This document shows, one piece after another, positions 45,138-54,729 of a DNA stretch of 64,000 nucleotides. The stretch covers positions 2,418,001-2,482,000 of the forward strand of contig NC_013743.1 in NCBI RefSeq assembly GCF_000025325.1. Reading direction: 5' to 3'. The notes below the pieces were generated by a model, which made no database searches, had not been told where the DNA came from, and saw nothing but the letters and a program-made list of their open reading frames with translations. This DNA comes from Haloterrigena turkmenica DSM 5511 (GTDB taxonomy: Archaea; Halobacteriota; Halobacteria; Halobacteriales; Natrialbaceae). The position numbers and the translations under genes are program-made. The number at the start of each line of letters is the position of its first letter. The stretch's first letter is position 1.

Positions 45138-45734
45138 TCAGGGGAGATCGATGCTGGCCAGCGAGCCGGCGTTCCCGACGACGATCGAGCCGTCGCGGCG
45201 GACGACGATCCCGTAGCCGAGCAGGGACAGTTCGAGAACCACGTCGTCGCCACCGCCGCCGTCGCTCCGGGCCGACTCGCTGACGGCGAACGTCAGCGAC
45301 TCGAGGCCCGAGACGTCTTCGGAGATGGCCGAAAGCGTCTCTGAGGGAACGTTCCGGATCTCACCCTCGACGGTGAACGAGAGCACGTCGGGCCGGGAAT
45401 CGACGGAGTCGGAACCGTCGTTCGCGGACGACCGAAGCGCGTCGATCCCGTCCGCGAGGTCCTCCCGATCCGGCGTCGCGACGCCGACGTCGACGGTCTC
45501 GAGTCGAAGCGTCGCCGGCCCGGACAGGTCGATCGCGACGGACCCCGTCTCGTCGCCCGACACGGTCACGCGGACCGGGTTCAGCGTCGTGCCCTCGAAC
45601 TCGGCGAGCAGCGCCTCGGTCACGCTCAGATGGCCCTCCGCCGTGAATTCGATTCCATCGGGCGATCGCGTTTCCACGATGACGTCCGACAGCCGAATGC
45701 TCTCCGCGTCGTCGAATCGGACTGTGTTTCTCAT
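45138..45734 (-). CDS. Haloarchaeal hypothetical protein, beta-rich
   Basis: This is a 198-residue acidic protein with alternating hydrophobic strands (RLSDVIVETRSPDGIEFTAE, GSVAIDLSGPATLRLETVDV). It has no signal peptide or membrane segment and no recognised motif. The ATG at 45734 is chosen because the preceding 25 codons are unlike the rest. It is divergent from the GH3 gene. Confidence 0.55.
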   Translation of the reverse strand: MRNTVRFDDAESIRLSDVIVETRSPDGIEFTAEGHLSVTEALLAEFEGTTLNPVRVTVSGDETGSVAIDLSGPATLRLETVDVGVATPDREDLADGIDALRSSANDGSDSVDSRPDVLSFTVEGEIRNVPSETLSAISEDVSGLESLTFAVSESARSDGGGGDDVVLELSLLGYGIVVRRDGSIVVGNAGSLASIDLP

Positions 45735-45899
45735 CGGTCCCTCAGCGAGCGTACGGACCGAGCGGGGGAAACTGTACCGTCGAAAACCGGCGTGTGAACC
45801 GTAGTCCATCGCATTAATTCACCGCATACGAGAGCCTACCGAATCGCTACACGCAGTCGTGTGCGGCATAGCCACCTGCTATCCCACGATAGCTAGAAA

Positions 45900-45908
45900 A
45901 TATTTATA
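45900..45908 (+). promoter_or_regulatory. TATA box for the GH3 glycosidase gene
   Basis: ATATTTATA lies about 30 bases before the ATG at 45936 (and 23 before the alternative ATG at 45927), which points to a leaderless transcript beginning at the later ATG. Confidence 0.6.
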
Positions 45909-45935
45909 CGTTATAGAATAACATGAATGGACGGG

Positions 45936-48509
45936 ATGTCAACTGATAACAATCACGATGGTGTCGACGAATCGCGTCGAACGTTTATGAAGGCGACCGG
46001 TGCGGCGACGGCCGCGGCCGGGCTCGGAGCGACCAGTACGGCGGCCGGCGACGAGAAGCGATCGAAGCGACTCGAGGACCTGATCGACGGGATGACCATA
46101 GAGCAGAAGGTCGGCCAGATGGCCCAGGTGGCGATCGACAACCTCGGCGAGGGGTTCGGTCCCGACACCGCGTTCAACGACCACGACGACGCGGGCACGC
46201 TCGGTAAACTGTTCTCCGAGCTCCACGTCGGATCGATCCTCAACGGCGGCGCCACGGGGCCGACGTTCGACGGCGAGGAGTTCGTCGAGGGGCTCAACGG
46301 CCTCCAGGAATACAATCTCGAGGTCAACGAGCCGGCGATCCCGTTCGTCTGGGGCTGTGACGCGCTCCACGGAAACTGCCTGCTCGACGGCTGTACGAGC
46401 TTCCCGCAGCGGCTCAACATGGGTGCGACGCGCGACGTCGACCTCGTCGAGGCGGCGGCCACCCACACCGGCGACTCCGTCGCGGCGATCGGCGGCCACT
46501 GGAACTTCGGGCCGACGCTGGACGTCCTCCGAGACATGCGCTGGGGTCGCTACTTCGAGGGCCACAGCGAGGACGCGATGCTGCTCGGCGAGATGGGGAG
46601 GGCCCGGGCCCGGGGCTTCCAGCGAAACGAGCGGGTCGCGGCGACGGTCAAACACTTCGCCGGCTACGGCACTCCGAACACCGGTTCGGACCGGACCCAC
46701 GCTCGGACCTCGATGCGGGACCTGCGGACCCGCCAGTTCGAGCCCTACCGGCGCGGGCTCGAGGAGGCGAAGACGGTGATGGTCAACAGCGGCGCGGTCA
46801 ACGGGAAGCCGGCCCACGCCTCCTCGTGGCTGCTGACGACGGTCCTGCGCGACCGGTTCGGCTTCGACGGCGTGGTGCTGACCGACTGGGACGACTTCGA
46901 GCGGATGCTCTCGAACCACGAGTACCTCCCCGACACCGACGACGGCTGGCGAGAGGCGGTCCGACAGGGCATCGAAGCCGGCGTCGACATGCACATGTGC
47001 GGCGGCGAGACGGCGCCGACCGAGTTCATCGACACCGTGATCGATCTCGTCGAGAGCGGGGATCTCTCCGAGGCGCGCATCGACGAGTCGGTCCGCCGAA
47101 TCCTCGAGCTCAAGGCCGATCTCGGGCTGTTCGCGGACCCGCTCGCGCCCGAAGACGAGATCGGCGACATCGTCGGCGGCGCCGCCGATATCTCCGAACA
47201 GCTCGCCAAGGAGTCGCTGGTCCTGTTGCAAAACGAGGACGACGCACTCCCGCTCGCCCTCGAGGACGTCGACGACCTGCTGCTGACCGGGCCCGGCGTC
47301 CACGAGGGGACGCCGAACCGGTTCCTGATGCAACACGGCGGCTGGACGCTCGGCTGGCAGGGCATCGAGGACGGGAACCTGACCGAGGACGGCCCGCGGC
47401 CGCGCCAGAACACGATCGAGGGCGAACTGACGGCCCGGCTCGGCGACGGGCTCACGCACGTACCGACGGAGTACGAGCCCGCGGTCTACGAGAGCCTCTA
47501 CGAGAACTTCGACAACGGCTTCTTCGACGTCACCGACGAGCAGGCGGCGGCGATCAGCGAGGCCGCACCGGGCTCCGACGCCGTCGTCGTCGTCCTCGGC
47601 GAGGGGACGCACAACGAGGGCTTCGGCGACCGGGACAAGATGCGGTTCCTCGAGGCCCAGCGGGAGCTCGTCGAACTCGTCGATAGCGAGACGGGCGATG
47701 ACGTTCCGATCATCGGCGTCATCCTCGCCGGGAGCCCGCGCGGCACGGCGGAGACGTTCCAGCACTTAGATGCCGTACTCTTCGCCGGCCAGCCGGGCAG
47801 CGATACCGGCGTCGCGGTCGTCGATACGCTCTTCGGCGACTACAACCCCTCGGGGAAGCTCCCGTTCACCTGGGAGTCCCATGTCGGACACGTTCCCCAG
47901 ATCTACGACGAGTACCCGCCGCGTCACCCGGACGGGGCGGGCGATCAGATGGTCCAGTTCGAGTTCGGCCACGGCCTCTCCTACACCGACTGGGAGTACG
48001 TCGACCTGTCGCTGGCGACCGATTCGGTTAAAAACCCCGCCTCGAGGCCGACCGTGACGGCCCACGTCACCGTCGAGAACGCCGGCGAAACGGCCGGCGA
48101 GCACGTCGTCGAGATCTACAACACCGAGTCCTACGGCTCCGTGCTCCAGCCTCATCGCCGCCTGATGGGATTCGAACGGATCGCCCTCGAGCCGGGCGAG
48201 CGCGAGACCGTCGCCGTCGACCTCGACCTCTCGACGCTCGAGGTCGTCCCCGGCGACGTCCCCGGCTGGGGGCCGCGGGTCGTCGAGGCCGGCGAGTACG
48301 AACTCGCGGTCGGCGCCGACTGGGGCGTGAACGCGAGCGACGACGCGGACGACGGTGCGACGGCGACGCTGACCGTCGGGAAGACGGCCTCCATCACCGA
48401 TCCCGAGCCGACGCCCGGCCGCTACGACATCGACGGCGACGGGGACGAGGACTTCGAGGATGTGATGGCGCTCCACCGGCGGCTCAAACATCGAAAATGG
48501 CGACGGTGA
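45936..48509 (+). CDS. Exported GH3 glycosidase with dockerin-like C-terminus
   Basis: This 857-residue glycoside hydrolase of family 3 has a Tat signal (SRRTFMKATGAATAAAG) at the N-terminus. The GH3 barrel has KHFAGYG and the nucleophile D317 in GVVLTDWDDF. The second GH3 domain follows (VVVLGEGTHNEGFGDRDK), then a fibronectin-III-like domain (VTVENAGETAGEHVVEIY, FERIALEPGERETVAVDL). The end DIDGDGDEDFEDVMALHRRL, about residues 831-850, is like one calcium-binding repeat of a type I dockerin. It probably cleaves beta-glucosides outside the cell. Confidence 0.88.
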   Translation: MSTDNNHDGVDESRRTFMKATGAATAAAGLGATSTAAGDEKRSKRLEDLIDGMTIEQKVGQMAQVAIDNLGEGFGPDTAFNDHDDAGTLGKLFSELHVGSILNGGATGPTFDGEEFVEGLNGLQEYNLEVNEPAIPFVWGCDALHGNCLLDGCTSFPQRLNMGATRDVDLVEAAATHTGDSVAAIGGHWNFGPTLDVLRDMRWGRYFEGHSEDAMLLGEMGRARARGFQRNERVAATVKHFAGYGTPNTGSDRTHARTSMRDLRTRQFEPYRRGLEEAKTVMVNSGAVNGKPAHASSWLLTTVLRDRFGFDGVVLTDWDDFERMLSNHEYLPDTDDGWREAVRQGIEAGVDMHMCGGETAPTEFIDTVIDLVESGDLSEARIDESVRRILELKADLGLFADPLAPEDEIGDIVGGAADISEQLAKESLVLLQNEDDALPLALEDVDDLLLTGPGVHEGTPNRFLMQHGGWTLGWQGIEDGNLTEDGPRPRQNTIEGELTARLGDGLTHVPTEYEPAVYESLYENFDNGFFDVTDEQAAAISEAAPGSDAVVVVLGEGTHNEGFGDRDKMRFLEAQRELVELVDSETGDDVPIIGVILAGSPRGTAETFQHLDAVLFAGQPGSDTGVAVVDTLFGDYNPSGKLPFTWESHVGHVPQIYDEYPPRHPDGAGDQMVQFEFGHGLSYTDWEYVDLSLATDSVKNPASRPTVTAHVTVENAGETAGEHVVEIYNTESYGSVLQPHRRLMGFERIALEPGERETVAVDLDLSTLEVVPGDVPGWGPRVVEAGEYELAVGADWGVNASDDADDGATATLTVGKTASITDPEPTPGRYDIDGDGDEDFEDVMALHRRLKHRKWRR

Positions 48510-48627
48510 CGCGACGGGACACACCGCAACGGTGACCGTCGCGGCTGCGGCCGTCAGGGGCAGGTGGGGCGCGACTCCGGCGCCCGCTTCGACAACAACT
48601 AACTGTCGGCTCGGTGAACGGGCGTCC

Positions 48628-49764
48628 ATGTCCCTCGAGATCGGCGTTCTCGGCTATCGGTTCATGGGTAAAGCACACGCGAACGCGATGGCGCGGCTGC
48701 CGATGTTCTTCCCGGACGCGCCCGACGTCGAGCGCAGCGTGCTCGTCGGCCGAGACGAGGACGCGCTCGAGGACGCGGCCGATCGACTCGGGTTCGACTC
48801 GGTATCGACGGACTGGGCCGCGGTGGTCGACGAAGTCGACGCCTTCTACAACCTCGGACCGAACCACGTCCACGCCGACCCCTCGATCGCAGCGCTCGAG
48901 GCCGGCACGCCGGTCTTTTGCGAGAAACCCCTCGCGCCGACACTCGAGGACGCGGAGAAGATGGCGAACGCGGCCCGCGAGGCCGGCGACGACGTGCCCG
49001 CCGGCTGCGCCTTCAACTACCGGTTCGTCCCCGCGATCCGGTACGCGAAGCGGTTGCTCGAGGACGGCGAACTCGGCGAGATCCGCCACGTCCGCGGGCG
49101 CTACCTGCAGGACTGGCTGGTCGACCCCGAGGCGCCGTGGTCGTGGCGCAACGACGAGGAACTGGCCGGTTCGGGTGCGCTCGGCGATCTGGGCGCGCAC
49201 ACGGTCGACCTGCTTCGATTCCTGGTCGGCGACGACGACCTCGCCGGAGAGATGGAGCGCGTGAGCGGACACTTGCGGACGTTCGTCGACGAGCGGCCCG
49301 TCGAAGGGGAAGATGGAGAGACGCGGCCCGTCACCGTCGACGACGCCTACTCCGCGCAACTCGAGTTTGAAAACGGCGCGATGGGCACCCTCGAGGCCTC
49401 CCGCTTCGCGACCGGCCATAAAAACGACCACACGATCGAGATCCACGGCTCGGAGGGGAGCCTGCGGTTCTCGCTGGAGCGCCTGAACGAACTCGAGGTG
49501 TTGCGCCGAGACGAGAACCGCGGCTACGAGACGATCCTGGTGACCGACGCGGACGATCCCTACGTCGACCACTGGTGGCCGCCGGGCCACGTGCTGGGCT
49601 GGGAGCACACGTTCGTCCACGAGAACTACGAATTCCTGAGCGCCGTCGAGAGCGGCGGCGAGTTCGAACCGAGTTTCGACGCCGGTCTCGAGGCCCAACG
49701 CGTCCTCGCCGCGATCGAGGACAGCGACGAGCGCGGCGAGTGGGTCGGACTCGAGGGCGAGTAA
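48628..49764 (+). CDS. Gfo/Idh/MocA-family oxidoreductase
   Basis: This 378-residue protein has Rossmann start LEIGVLGYRFMGKAHANAMA and the catalytic lysine motif FCEKPLAPTLEDA near residue 100. The catalytic-domain motif GSGALGDLGAHTVDLLRFL is about 190-208. It lies 119 bases after the GH3 glycosidase gene on the same strand, so oxidation or epimerisation of a released sugar is plausible. The chosen ATG gives the standard N-terminus. Confidence 0.88.
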   Translation: MSLEIGVLGYRFMGKAHANAMARLPMFFPDAPDVERSVLVGRDEDALEDAADRLGFDSVSTDWAAVVDEVDAFYNLGPNHVHADPSIAALEAGTPVFCEKPLAPTLEDAEKMANAAREAGDDVPAGCAFNYRFVPAIRYAKRLLEDGELGEIRHVRGRYLQDWLVDPEAPWSWRNDEELAGSGALGDLGAHTVDLLRFLVGDDDLAGEMERVSGHLRTFVDERPVEGEDGETRPVTVDDAYSAQLEFENGAMGTLEASRFATGHKNDHTIEIHGSEGSLRFSLERLNELEVLRRDENRGYETILVTDADDPYVDHWWPPGHVLGWEHTFVHENYEFLSAVESGGEFEPSFDAGLEAQRVLAAIEDSDERGEWVGLEGE

Positions 49765-49788
49765 CGGATCGCCGAAGCGGCGCCGTCG

Positions 49789-50226
49789 CTACAGCCGGCC
49801 GCTTCCGACGTATGCGAGGACGAGGCATCCGACGATAACCGACAGATCCAGTACGATCTCCGGCAGCGACGCGATCCGGCCACCGGCGAAACCGAACGTG
49901 ACGAGCGCCACCGCGACGATGGTCGGAAGCGGATGTGCGGTCAGCTGGCCGACGAAGGCCCGGAGCATCCAGTAACTCATCTTCAGCTGCGAGACGACGG
50001 CGACGCTGAGCGATCGGTTTCCGTCCGGATTCTCCGCTGGCTCGGCCGTCGCCAGCTCGTCGCGACTCACCGTGACGAGTTCGCCGGTGTGTCGTCGTCG
50101 ACCGTCGGCGTCCGAAACGCGGAGCGCGGTCACGGTCTCGTCGCTCGTCCCCACGACGCGGTAGATTCCCGTCGAGTGGTCGGTATCGGTCAGCCAGACG
50201 TGATCGAAGACGGACGGAGACGGCAT
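49789..50226 (-). CDS. Haloarchaeal membrane-associated hypothetical protein
   Basis: This is a 145-residue protein. Residues 1-75 form a small beta-rich domain (FDHVWLTDTDHSTGIYRVVG, VTALRVSDADGRR). Two hydrophobic segments follow, at about 98-116 and 122-142. The first domain resembles the sensory domains found at the start of haloarchaeal membrane proteins, but I cannot name it. It is convergent with the oxidoreductase gene. Confidence 0.55.
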   Translation of the reverse strand: MPSPSVFDHVWLTDTDHSTGIYRVVGTSDETVTALRVSDADGRRRHTGELVTVSRDELATAEPAENPDGNRSLSVAVVSQLKMSYWMLRAFVGQLTAHPLPTIVAVALVTFGFAGGRIASLPEIVLDLSVIVGCLVLAYVGSGRL

Positions 50227-50275
50227 CGCGTGACTGTGTCTCAACGTACCGACATAAGTTCGGGGGCCGATCGCG

Positions 50276-50451
50276 GTGCGAATCGCCACCGCTCAGGACA
50301 TCGGTCCCCGATCGGCCCGTGAATGTGACGACCTCGAGCATCTGGTCGTCCACCTCGAGATCGACTACGAGCACACGCTGACGCTGACCGACGAGACGGT
50401 GACGCCGAGACCGTCGCGGTCGTCCTCGAGGGACCGACGCCGGTCCCGTAG
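50276..50451 (+). pseudogene. Small frameshifted gene remnant
   Basis: A GTG-started frame reads RIATAQDIGPRSARECDD, then LEHLVVHLEIDYEHTLTLTD, up to about 50394. The frame then becomes Arg/Ser-rich nonsense. Shifting by one base there, it continues in another frame as DGDAETVAVVLEGPTPVP and stops at 50449-50451. The natural-looking sequence on both sides points to a one-base deletion in a small haloarchaeal gene. The family is unknown. The rest of the 50227-50558 gap shows nothing further. Confidence 0.45.
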
Positions 50452-50558
50452 CCGTTCCGGGAGGCGGTGACGACGGCCCTCGAGCCGACCGAGGAGCGAT
50501 CGAACGGATCGCCGAAAGCGTCGGATATTCCCGGCCCGCGACCCAACGACCGACCGCT

Positions 50559-51563
50559 ATGTCTTCGGAGATGAGCGCCTACGTAATCGAAGAGTTCGGC
50601 GACCCGGACGTCTTCGAGCGGACGACCGTCGACGTCCCCGAGCCCGGTCCGGACGAGATCCGCGTCGAGGTCGTCGCGAGCAGCGTCAACCCCGTCGACT
50701 ACAAGATCCGGCAAGGGGCGATTCCGGACTTCGCGCCCGACTTTCCGGCCCGGCTCCACTGCGACGTCGCGGGCGTCGTCGACGCCGTCGGGGACGAGGT
50801 CGACGCCTTCGACGAGGGCGACGAGGTCTACGGCATGCCCGGCGGCGCCGGCCGACAGGGCGCGCTGGCCGACTACGTCGTCGGCCACGCGGGAACGTTC
50901 GCCCGCGCGCCCGAGTCGCTGCCGCTGGCCGACGCCGCGGCCCTCCCGGTCGTCGCGCTGACAGCCTGGGAGATGCTCGCCGACAAGACGACCGTCGACG
51001 ACGGCGACGACGTGATCGTCTACGGCGCCAGCGGCGGCGTCGGTCACATCGGGGTCCAGATCGCCGACCACTTCGACACCGCGGTCACGGCGACCGGCTC
51101 GAGCGAGGAAAAGCGCGAGCTCGCCGAACGGCTCGGCGCGGACGCGACGGTCGACTACACCGCGACGGATGTCGAGGAGTACGTCGCGGAACACGCCGGC
51201 GGAACCGGCTTCGACGTCGTCTTCGACCCGATCGGCGACGACCACCTCGAGACGGCCTTCGAGGCGGTCCGACCCTACGGTTCCGTCGTGACGACCGAGT
51301 CGAGCGCGGCCCAGGACGTCGATCTCGCGCCCATGCACGAGAATTCGCTGGAACTCGGCGTCGTGCTGGTCATTCTCCCGGTGTTGCTCGGCGACCGGCA
51401 AGAACGCATCGGCGAGGAACTCGCGGAAATCGCCGACCTCGTCGACGACGGCGCCGTCGAACCCCATATCGACGACCGCTATTCGTTCGACGAGGTCGCC
51501 GAGGCCCACCGACGCGCCGAGACGGGCGATTTCCTCGGGAAACTCCTGCTGGTCAACGAGTAA
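50559..51563 (+). CDS. NADPH:quinone oxidoreductase-like MDR protein
   Basis: This is a 334-residue member of the medium-chain dehydrogenase family without zinc ligands. It has ASSVNPVDYKIRQG and VIVYGASGGVGHIGVQIADH, as in quinone oxidoreductases and zeta-crystallins. FDVVFDPIGDDHLETAF is the usual C-terminal element. It reduces quinones or enones with NADPH. A second ATG four codons in is possible. The gene stands alone. Confidence 0.88.
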   Translation: MSSEMSAYVIEEFGDPDVFERTTVDVPEPGPDEIRVEVVASSVNPVDYKIRQGAIPDFAPDFPARLHCDVAGVVDAVGDEVDAFDEGDEVYGMPGGAGRQGALADYVVGHAGTFARAPESLPLADAAALPVVALTAWEMLADKTTVDDGDDVIVYGASGGVGHIGVQIADHFDTAVTATGSSEEKRELAERLGADATVDYTATDVEEYVAEHAGGTGFDVVFDPIGDDHLETAFEAVRPYGSVVTTESSAAQDVDLAPMHENSLELGVVLVILPVLLGDRQERIGEELAEIADLVDDGAVEPHIDDRYSFDEVAEAHRRAETGDFLGKLLLVNE

Positions 51564-51674
51564 CGAGCGACGCCCGGTCTCTCCGGTCCCCGCTTCCGAT
51601 ATCGCTTGAGTCCTCCCGCCGGCTCCGTCCGGAGATCGCTATTTCTTATGCGCGACCGCGAGTAGCGACCGAGC

Positions 51675-52412
51675 ATGCGACTCGAGACGAGTTCCTGGAC
51701 CGACGTGGACGAGGCGTCACCGACGACCGCGCTGCTCCCCGTCGGCAGCACGGAACAACACGGCCCGCACGCCCCCGTCGGAACCGATACGATCGTCGCT
51801 CGAGCGATCGCCGACGCGGCCGACCGAGCGAGCGACGCCGAGTCGATCGTCGGGCCGACGATCCCGGTCGGAATCGCACCCTACCACGGCAACTTTCCGG
51901 GGACGTGCTTCGTCTCCGCGGAGACGTTCCGGCGCTACGTCCGCGACGTCGTCGAGTCGATCGCCGACTCGAGCGTCGAGACGGTCGTCTTCGTCAACGG
52001 CCACGGCGGCAACGGCGAGACGCTCTCCCATCTGGCCCGCGAGGTGACCGCGGAGGACGCGATCGAGTGCGAGGCGTACCTGTGGGAGTGGATGCGTGCC
52101 GTCGACGAGCACGTCGGTCACGCGGGCGAACTCGAGACGGCCGTACTGCTCCACCTGTGTCCCGACGACGTCGGCGACCCGGTCGCCGGCGACGCGGCGA
52201 CGTGGGCGGACACGGTCGACGGCGGGGTCGTCCACCAGTTCACCGACGAGTTCAGCGAGAACGGTGCGGTCGGCGACGCGACGGACGCCAGTCCGGAACA
52301 GGGAGAACGAGTATTCGAGACGGCCGTCGACGCGCTCGTCTCGTTCCTCGAGCGGGTTCGATCCGAGGACGGAGACGAGGGTAGAGAAACGGGGGGCAGC
52401 GCCCAGTCGTGA
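51675..52412 (+). CDS. Creatininase-family amidohydrolase
   Basis: This 245-residue protein has creatininase-fold motifs LLPVGSTEQHGPHAPVGTDT (residues 20-39) and FVNGHGGNGETL (about 112-123), with Glu, His and Asp metal ligands. In archaea one branch (ArfB) deformylates an early intermediate in riboflavin and F420 synthesis. I cannot say whether this is ArfB or another amidohydrolase. The C-terminus overlaps the start of a methyltransferase gene by four bases. Confidence 0.85.
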   Translation: MRLETSSWTDVDEASPTTALLPVGSTEQHGPHAPVGTDTIVARAIADAADRASDAESIVGPTIPVGIAPYHGNFPGTCFVSAETFRRYVRDVVESIADSSVETVVFVNGHGGNGETLSHLAREVTAEDAIECEAYLWEWMRAVDEHVGHAGELETAVLLHLCPDDVGDPVAGDAATWADTVDGGVVHQFTDEFSENGAVGDATDASPEQGERVFETAVDALVSFLERVRSEDGDEGRETGGSAQS

Positions 52413-53089
52413 CGCGCTCGTCGAACGGCGACGAGGACGTGAAAGATGTCGTCCGAGAGTACTGGAACGGCCGCGCCGACTCGTACGACGACGACGGGAT
52501 CTCCGGCGTCCGCGACGACGAGCAGCGCGAGGCGTGGCTGGCGGTGCTCCGACAGTGGACGGGCGACCCGCCCCGTCGCGTGCTCGATCTCGGCTGCGGG
52601 ACGGGGACGATCTCGCTGCTGCTGGCCGAGTTGGGCCACGACGTCTCGGGCATCGATCTCACGCCCGAGATGCTCGAGCGAGCGCGATCGAAGGCTCGGG
52701 AGGCGAGGCTGTCGATCGGCTTCGGTCTCGGGGACGCCGAGGCGCTCCCGGTTCCCGACGACGCCTGCGACGTGGTGACGGCGCGACACCTCATCTGGAC
52801 GCTTCCGAACCCCTCGAGGGCGATTCGGGAGTGGCGACGGGTCGTCCGACCGGGCGGTCGGATCATCCTCCTCGAGGGCCGCTGGGACTTCCCGGAGCCG
52901 TGGGACGAGTACCGGGAGATCTACGACGACCTGCCGCTGTACCGCGGTCGGCCGCCCGGTGAGCTGGTCGATTTTCTCGCGGATCACGGACTCGAACGGA
53001 TCGAGCGCGAACCCTTGATGGACGCGACGCTCTGGGGCGAGGACCCGGAGCAGGAGCTGTACGTCGTGGGCGTCGACGTTCCCGAGTAA
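52409..53089 (+). CDS. Class I SAM-dependent methyltransferase
   Basis: This 226-residue methyltransferase with a GTG start has SAM motif VLDLGCGTGTISLLLAELGH (about residues 59-78) and post-motifs GIDLTPEMLERAR and LRP-like VRPGGRIILLEGRW. It is of the UbiE/menaquinone-like or small-molecule type. The overlap (GTGA) with the creatininase-family gene shows co-translation, so the two may act in one pathway. Confidence 0.85.
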   Translation: MTRSSNGDEDVKDVVREYWNGRADSYDDDGISGVRDDEQREAWLAVLRQWTGDPPRRVLDLGCGTGTISLLLAELGHDVSGIDLTPEMLERARSKAREARLSIGFGLGDAEALPVPDDACDVVTARHLIWTLPNPSRAIREWRRVVRPGGRIILLEGRWDFPEPWDEYREIYDDLPLYRGRPPGELVDFLADHGLERIEREPLMDATLWGEDPEQELYVVGVDVPE

Positions 53090-53128
53090 CCGTCGCCGAC
53101 GTCACTGGCGGTGTGCGTCGGGATCGAG

Positions 53129-54685
53129 CTACTCCTCTCCCACCGTAATCGACTCGAGTCCGTACCGCGATTCCGTCGGGTGCGGCTCGTATCCGTCGAC
53201 GCCGGCCGCGGTGGCGACGACGTTCGTGAAGTTCGTCAGGACCGCGATCGGCGCGTCCTCGAGGACGATCGACTGGACCTCGTGATAGCGCTCGCGTCGC
53301 GCCTCCCGGTCGGTGAGTTCCCGGCCCTCCTCGAGCAGGTCGTCCACCCGGTCGTTCTCGTAGCCGTGGTGGAGCGCTGCGTCCGTCGAGTGAAACAGCT
53401 GGGCGAGCCGATCCGGGTCCGGGTACGAGAACGTCCCCCACGACGTGAGGTAGCCGTCGAACGAGCCCTGACTGACGCGGTCGACCATCGAACTGTACTC
53501 CACCGTCGTCACGTCGACGTCGATCCCGACCGCGGCCAGGTGGTCCTGCATCGCCTCCGCGATCAGCGGGAGGCTCCTGGCGTCATAGGTGAGGAACTCG
53601 ACCGCCAGTTCCTCGCCGTCGCGGGTGCGGACATCGCTTGAGCCGGTCGTCCACCCGGCGTCCGACAGCAGGGAGCGAGCGCGCTCGGGGTCGGCCGCGT
53701 GCGCGTCGGCGTCGAGGTCCGGATTCGCCCAGTCGGTGATCGCCGACGAAAACGGGCCGACCGCGGGCTCGTCGAGCCCCTCGAGAATCGACTCGGCGAT
53801 CGCCTCCCGGTCGATCGCGCGGTGGACCGCCCGTCGAACGCGCCGGTCGTCGAACGGCGCCGACGTCGTGTCGAACGTGAGGAACCTGATTCGGGGCACC
53901 TCGTAGACGTGGATGTCGATATCGCCGTCGGATTCGAGCGGATCGACCGTCTCCTGAGGGAGGATGCGGGCCATCTCGAGTTCGCCGCTCTCGAGTTTCA
54001 TCCGGCGCGTCTGGTCGTCCTCGACGACCTCGTAGCGGACGGACTCGAGAGACGGCTCCCGACCGTGGTACTCGTCGTGTCGAACGGATCGGATCTCGGC
54101 GCCGGAGCGAAACGACTCGAGGGCGAACGGGCCGGTACCGACCGGGTCTTCGATCGACCCGTCGTCGCCGATCGCGTCCGGGCTGAGAATGACGGCCTCG
54201 TCGCGCGAGAGGTGGGCCGGCAGCGGGGCGAACGGCGTTTCGGTCTCGACAACGACGGCGGTCTCGTCTTCGGCCTCGATCGCGTCGATCGGAACGTCGG
54301 TGAACGCCGTCGCGTCGGCGGTTCGGCGAAGCGACGCGACGGTCGCCGACGCGTCGAGCGACGTCCCGTCGTGGAACGTCACGCCCTCGCGGAGGTCGAA
54401 CCGCCACCGGCGCTCGTCGACCCGTTCCCAGTCGGTCGCGAGGCCAGGCGCCGGCGTCGCATCATGGTCGACGCTGACGAGCGCCTCGGTGATCCCCAGT
54501 CGGCGGAGCAGGGTGCCCCCGTCGAGGGGATCTCGAGTCGGTTTCCACGGGGCCCCGATCCGAAAGTCGGCCGCGTCGGGGTCGTTCGAGAGGCAGCCGG
54601 CGACGGTCAGGGACAGGGTCGCAGCTCCGAGCGTCGTCTTCAGCGCGGTTCGTCGGGTCGTGGAGTATCGCGAGTCGCGTGTCAT
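53129..54685 (-). CDS. Solute-binding lipoprotein of a nickel/peptide-type ABC importer
   Basis: This 518-residue protein has a twin-arginine signal (TTRRTALKTT) and a lipobox ending in Cys31 (TVAGC), so it is exported and lipid-anchored. The family 5 solute-binding fold is seen in DEALVSVDHDATPAPGLATD-like positions (here TEALVSVDHDATP), the hallmark WRFDLREGVTFHDG, and VRRAVHRAIDREAIAESI. Sequence around the N-terminus looks more like NikA-type than DppA-type proteins, but the ligand is uncertain. It is the last gene of the leftward operon. Confidence 0.88.
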   Translation of the reverse strand: MTRDSRYSTTRRTALKTTLGAATLSLTVAGCLSNDPDAADFRIGAPWKPTRDPLDGGTLLRRLGITEALVSVDHDATPAPGLATDWERVDERRWRFDLREGVTFHDGTSLDASATVASLRRTADATAFTDVPIDAIEAEDETAVVVETETPFAPLPAHLSRDEAVILSPDAIGDDGSIEDPVGTGPFALESFRSGAEIRSVRHDEYHGREPSLESVRYEVVEDDQTRRMKLESGELEMARILPQETVDPLESDGDIDIHVYEVPRIRFLTFDTTSAPFDDRRVRRAVHRAIDREAIAESILEGLDEPAVGPFSSAITDWANPDLDADAHAADPERARSLLSDAGWTTGSSDVRTRDGEELAVEFLTYDARSLPLIAEAMQDHLAAVGIDVDVTTVEYSSMVDRVSQGSFDGYLTSWGTFSYPDPDRLAQLFHSTDAALHHGYENDRVDDLLEEGRELTDREARRERYHEVQSIVLEDAPIAVLTNFTNVVATAAGVDGYEPHPTESRYGLESITVGEE

Positions 54686-54729
54686 GTGGCTGCTGGAATT
54701 GGTGGACGGAAGTCGGTCGTTCGGTCGGG

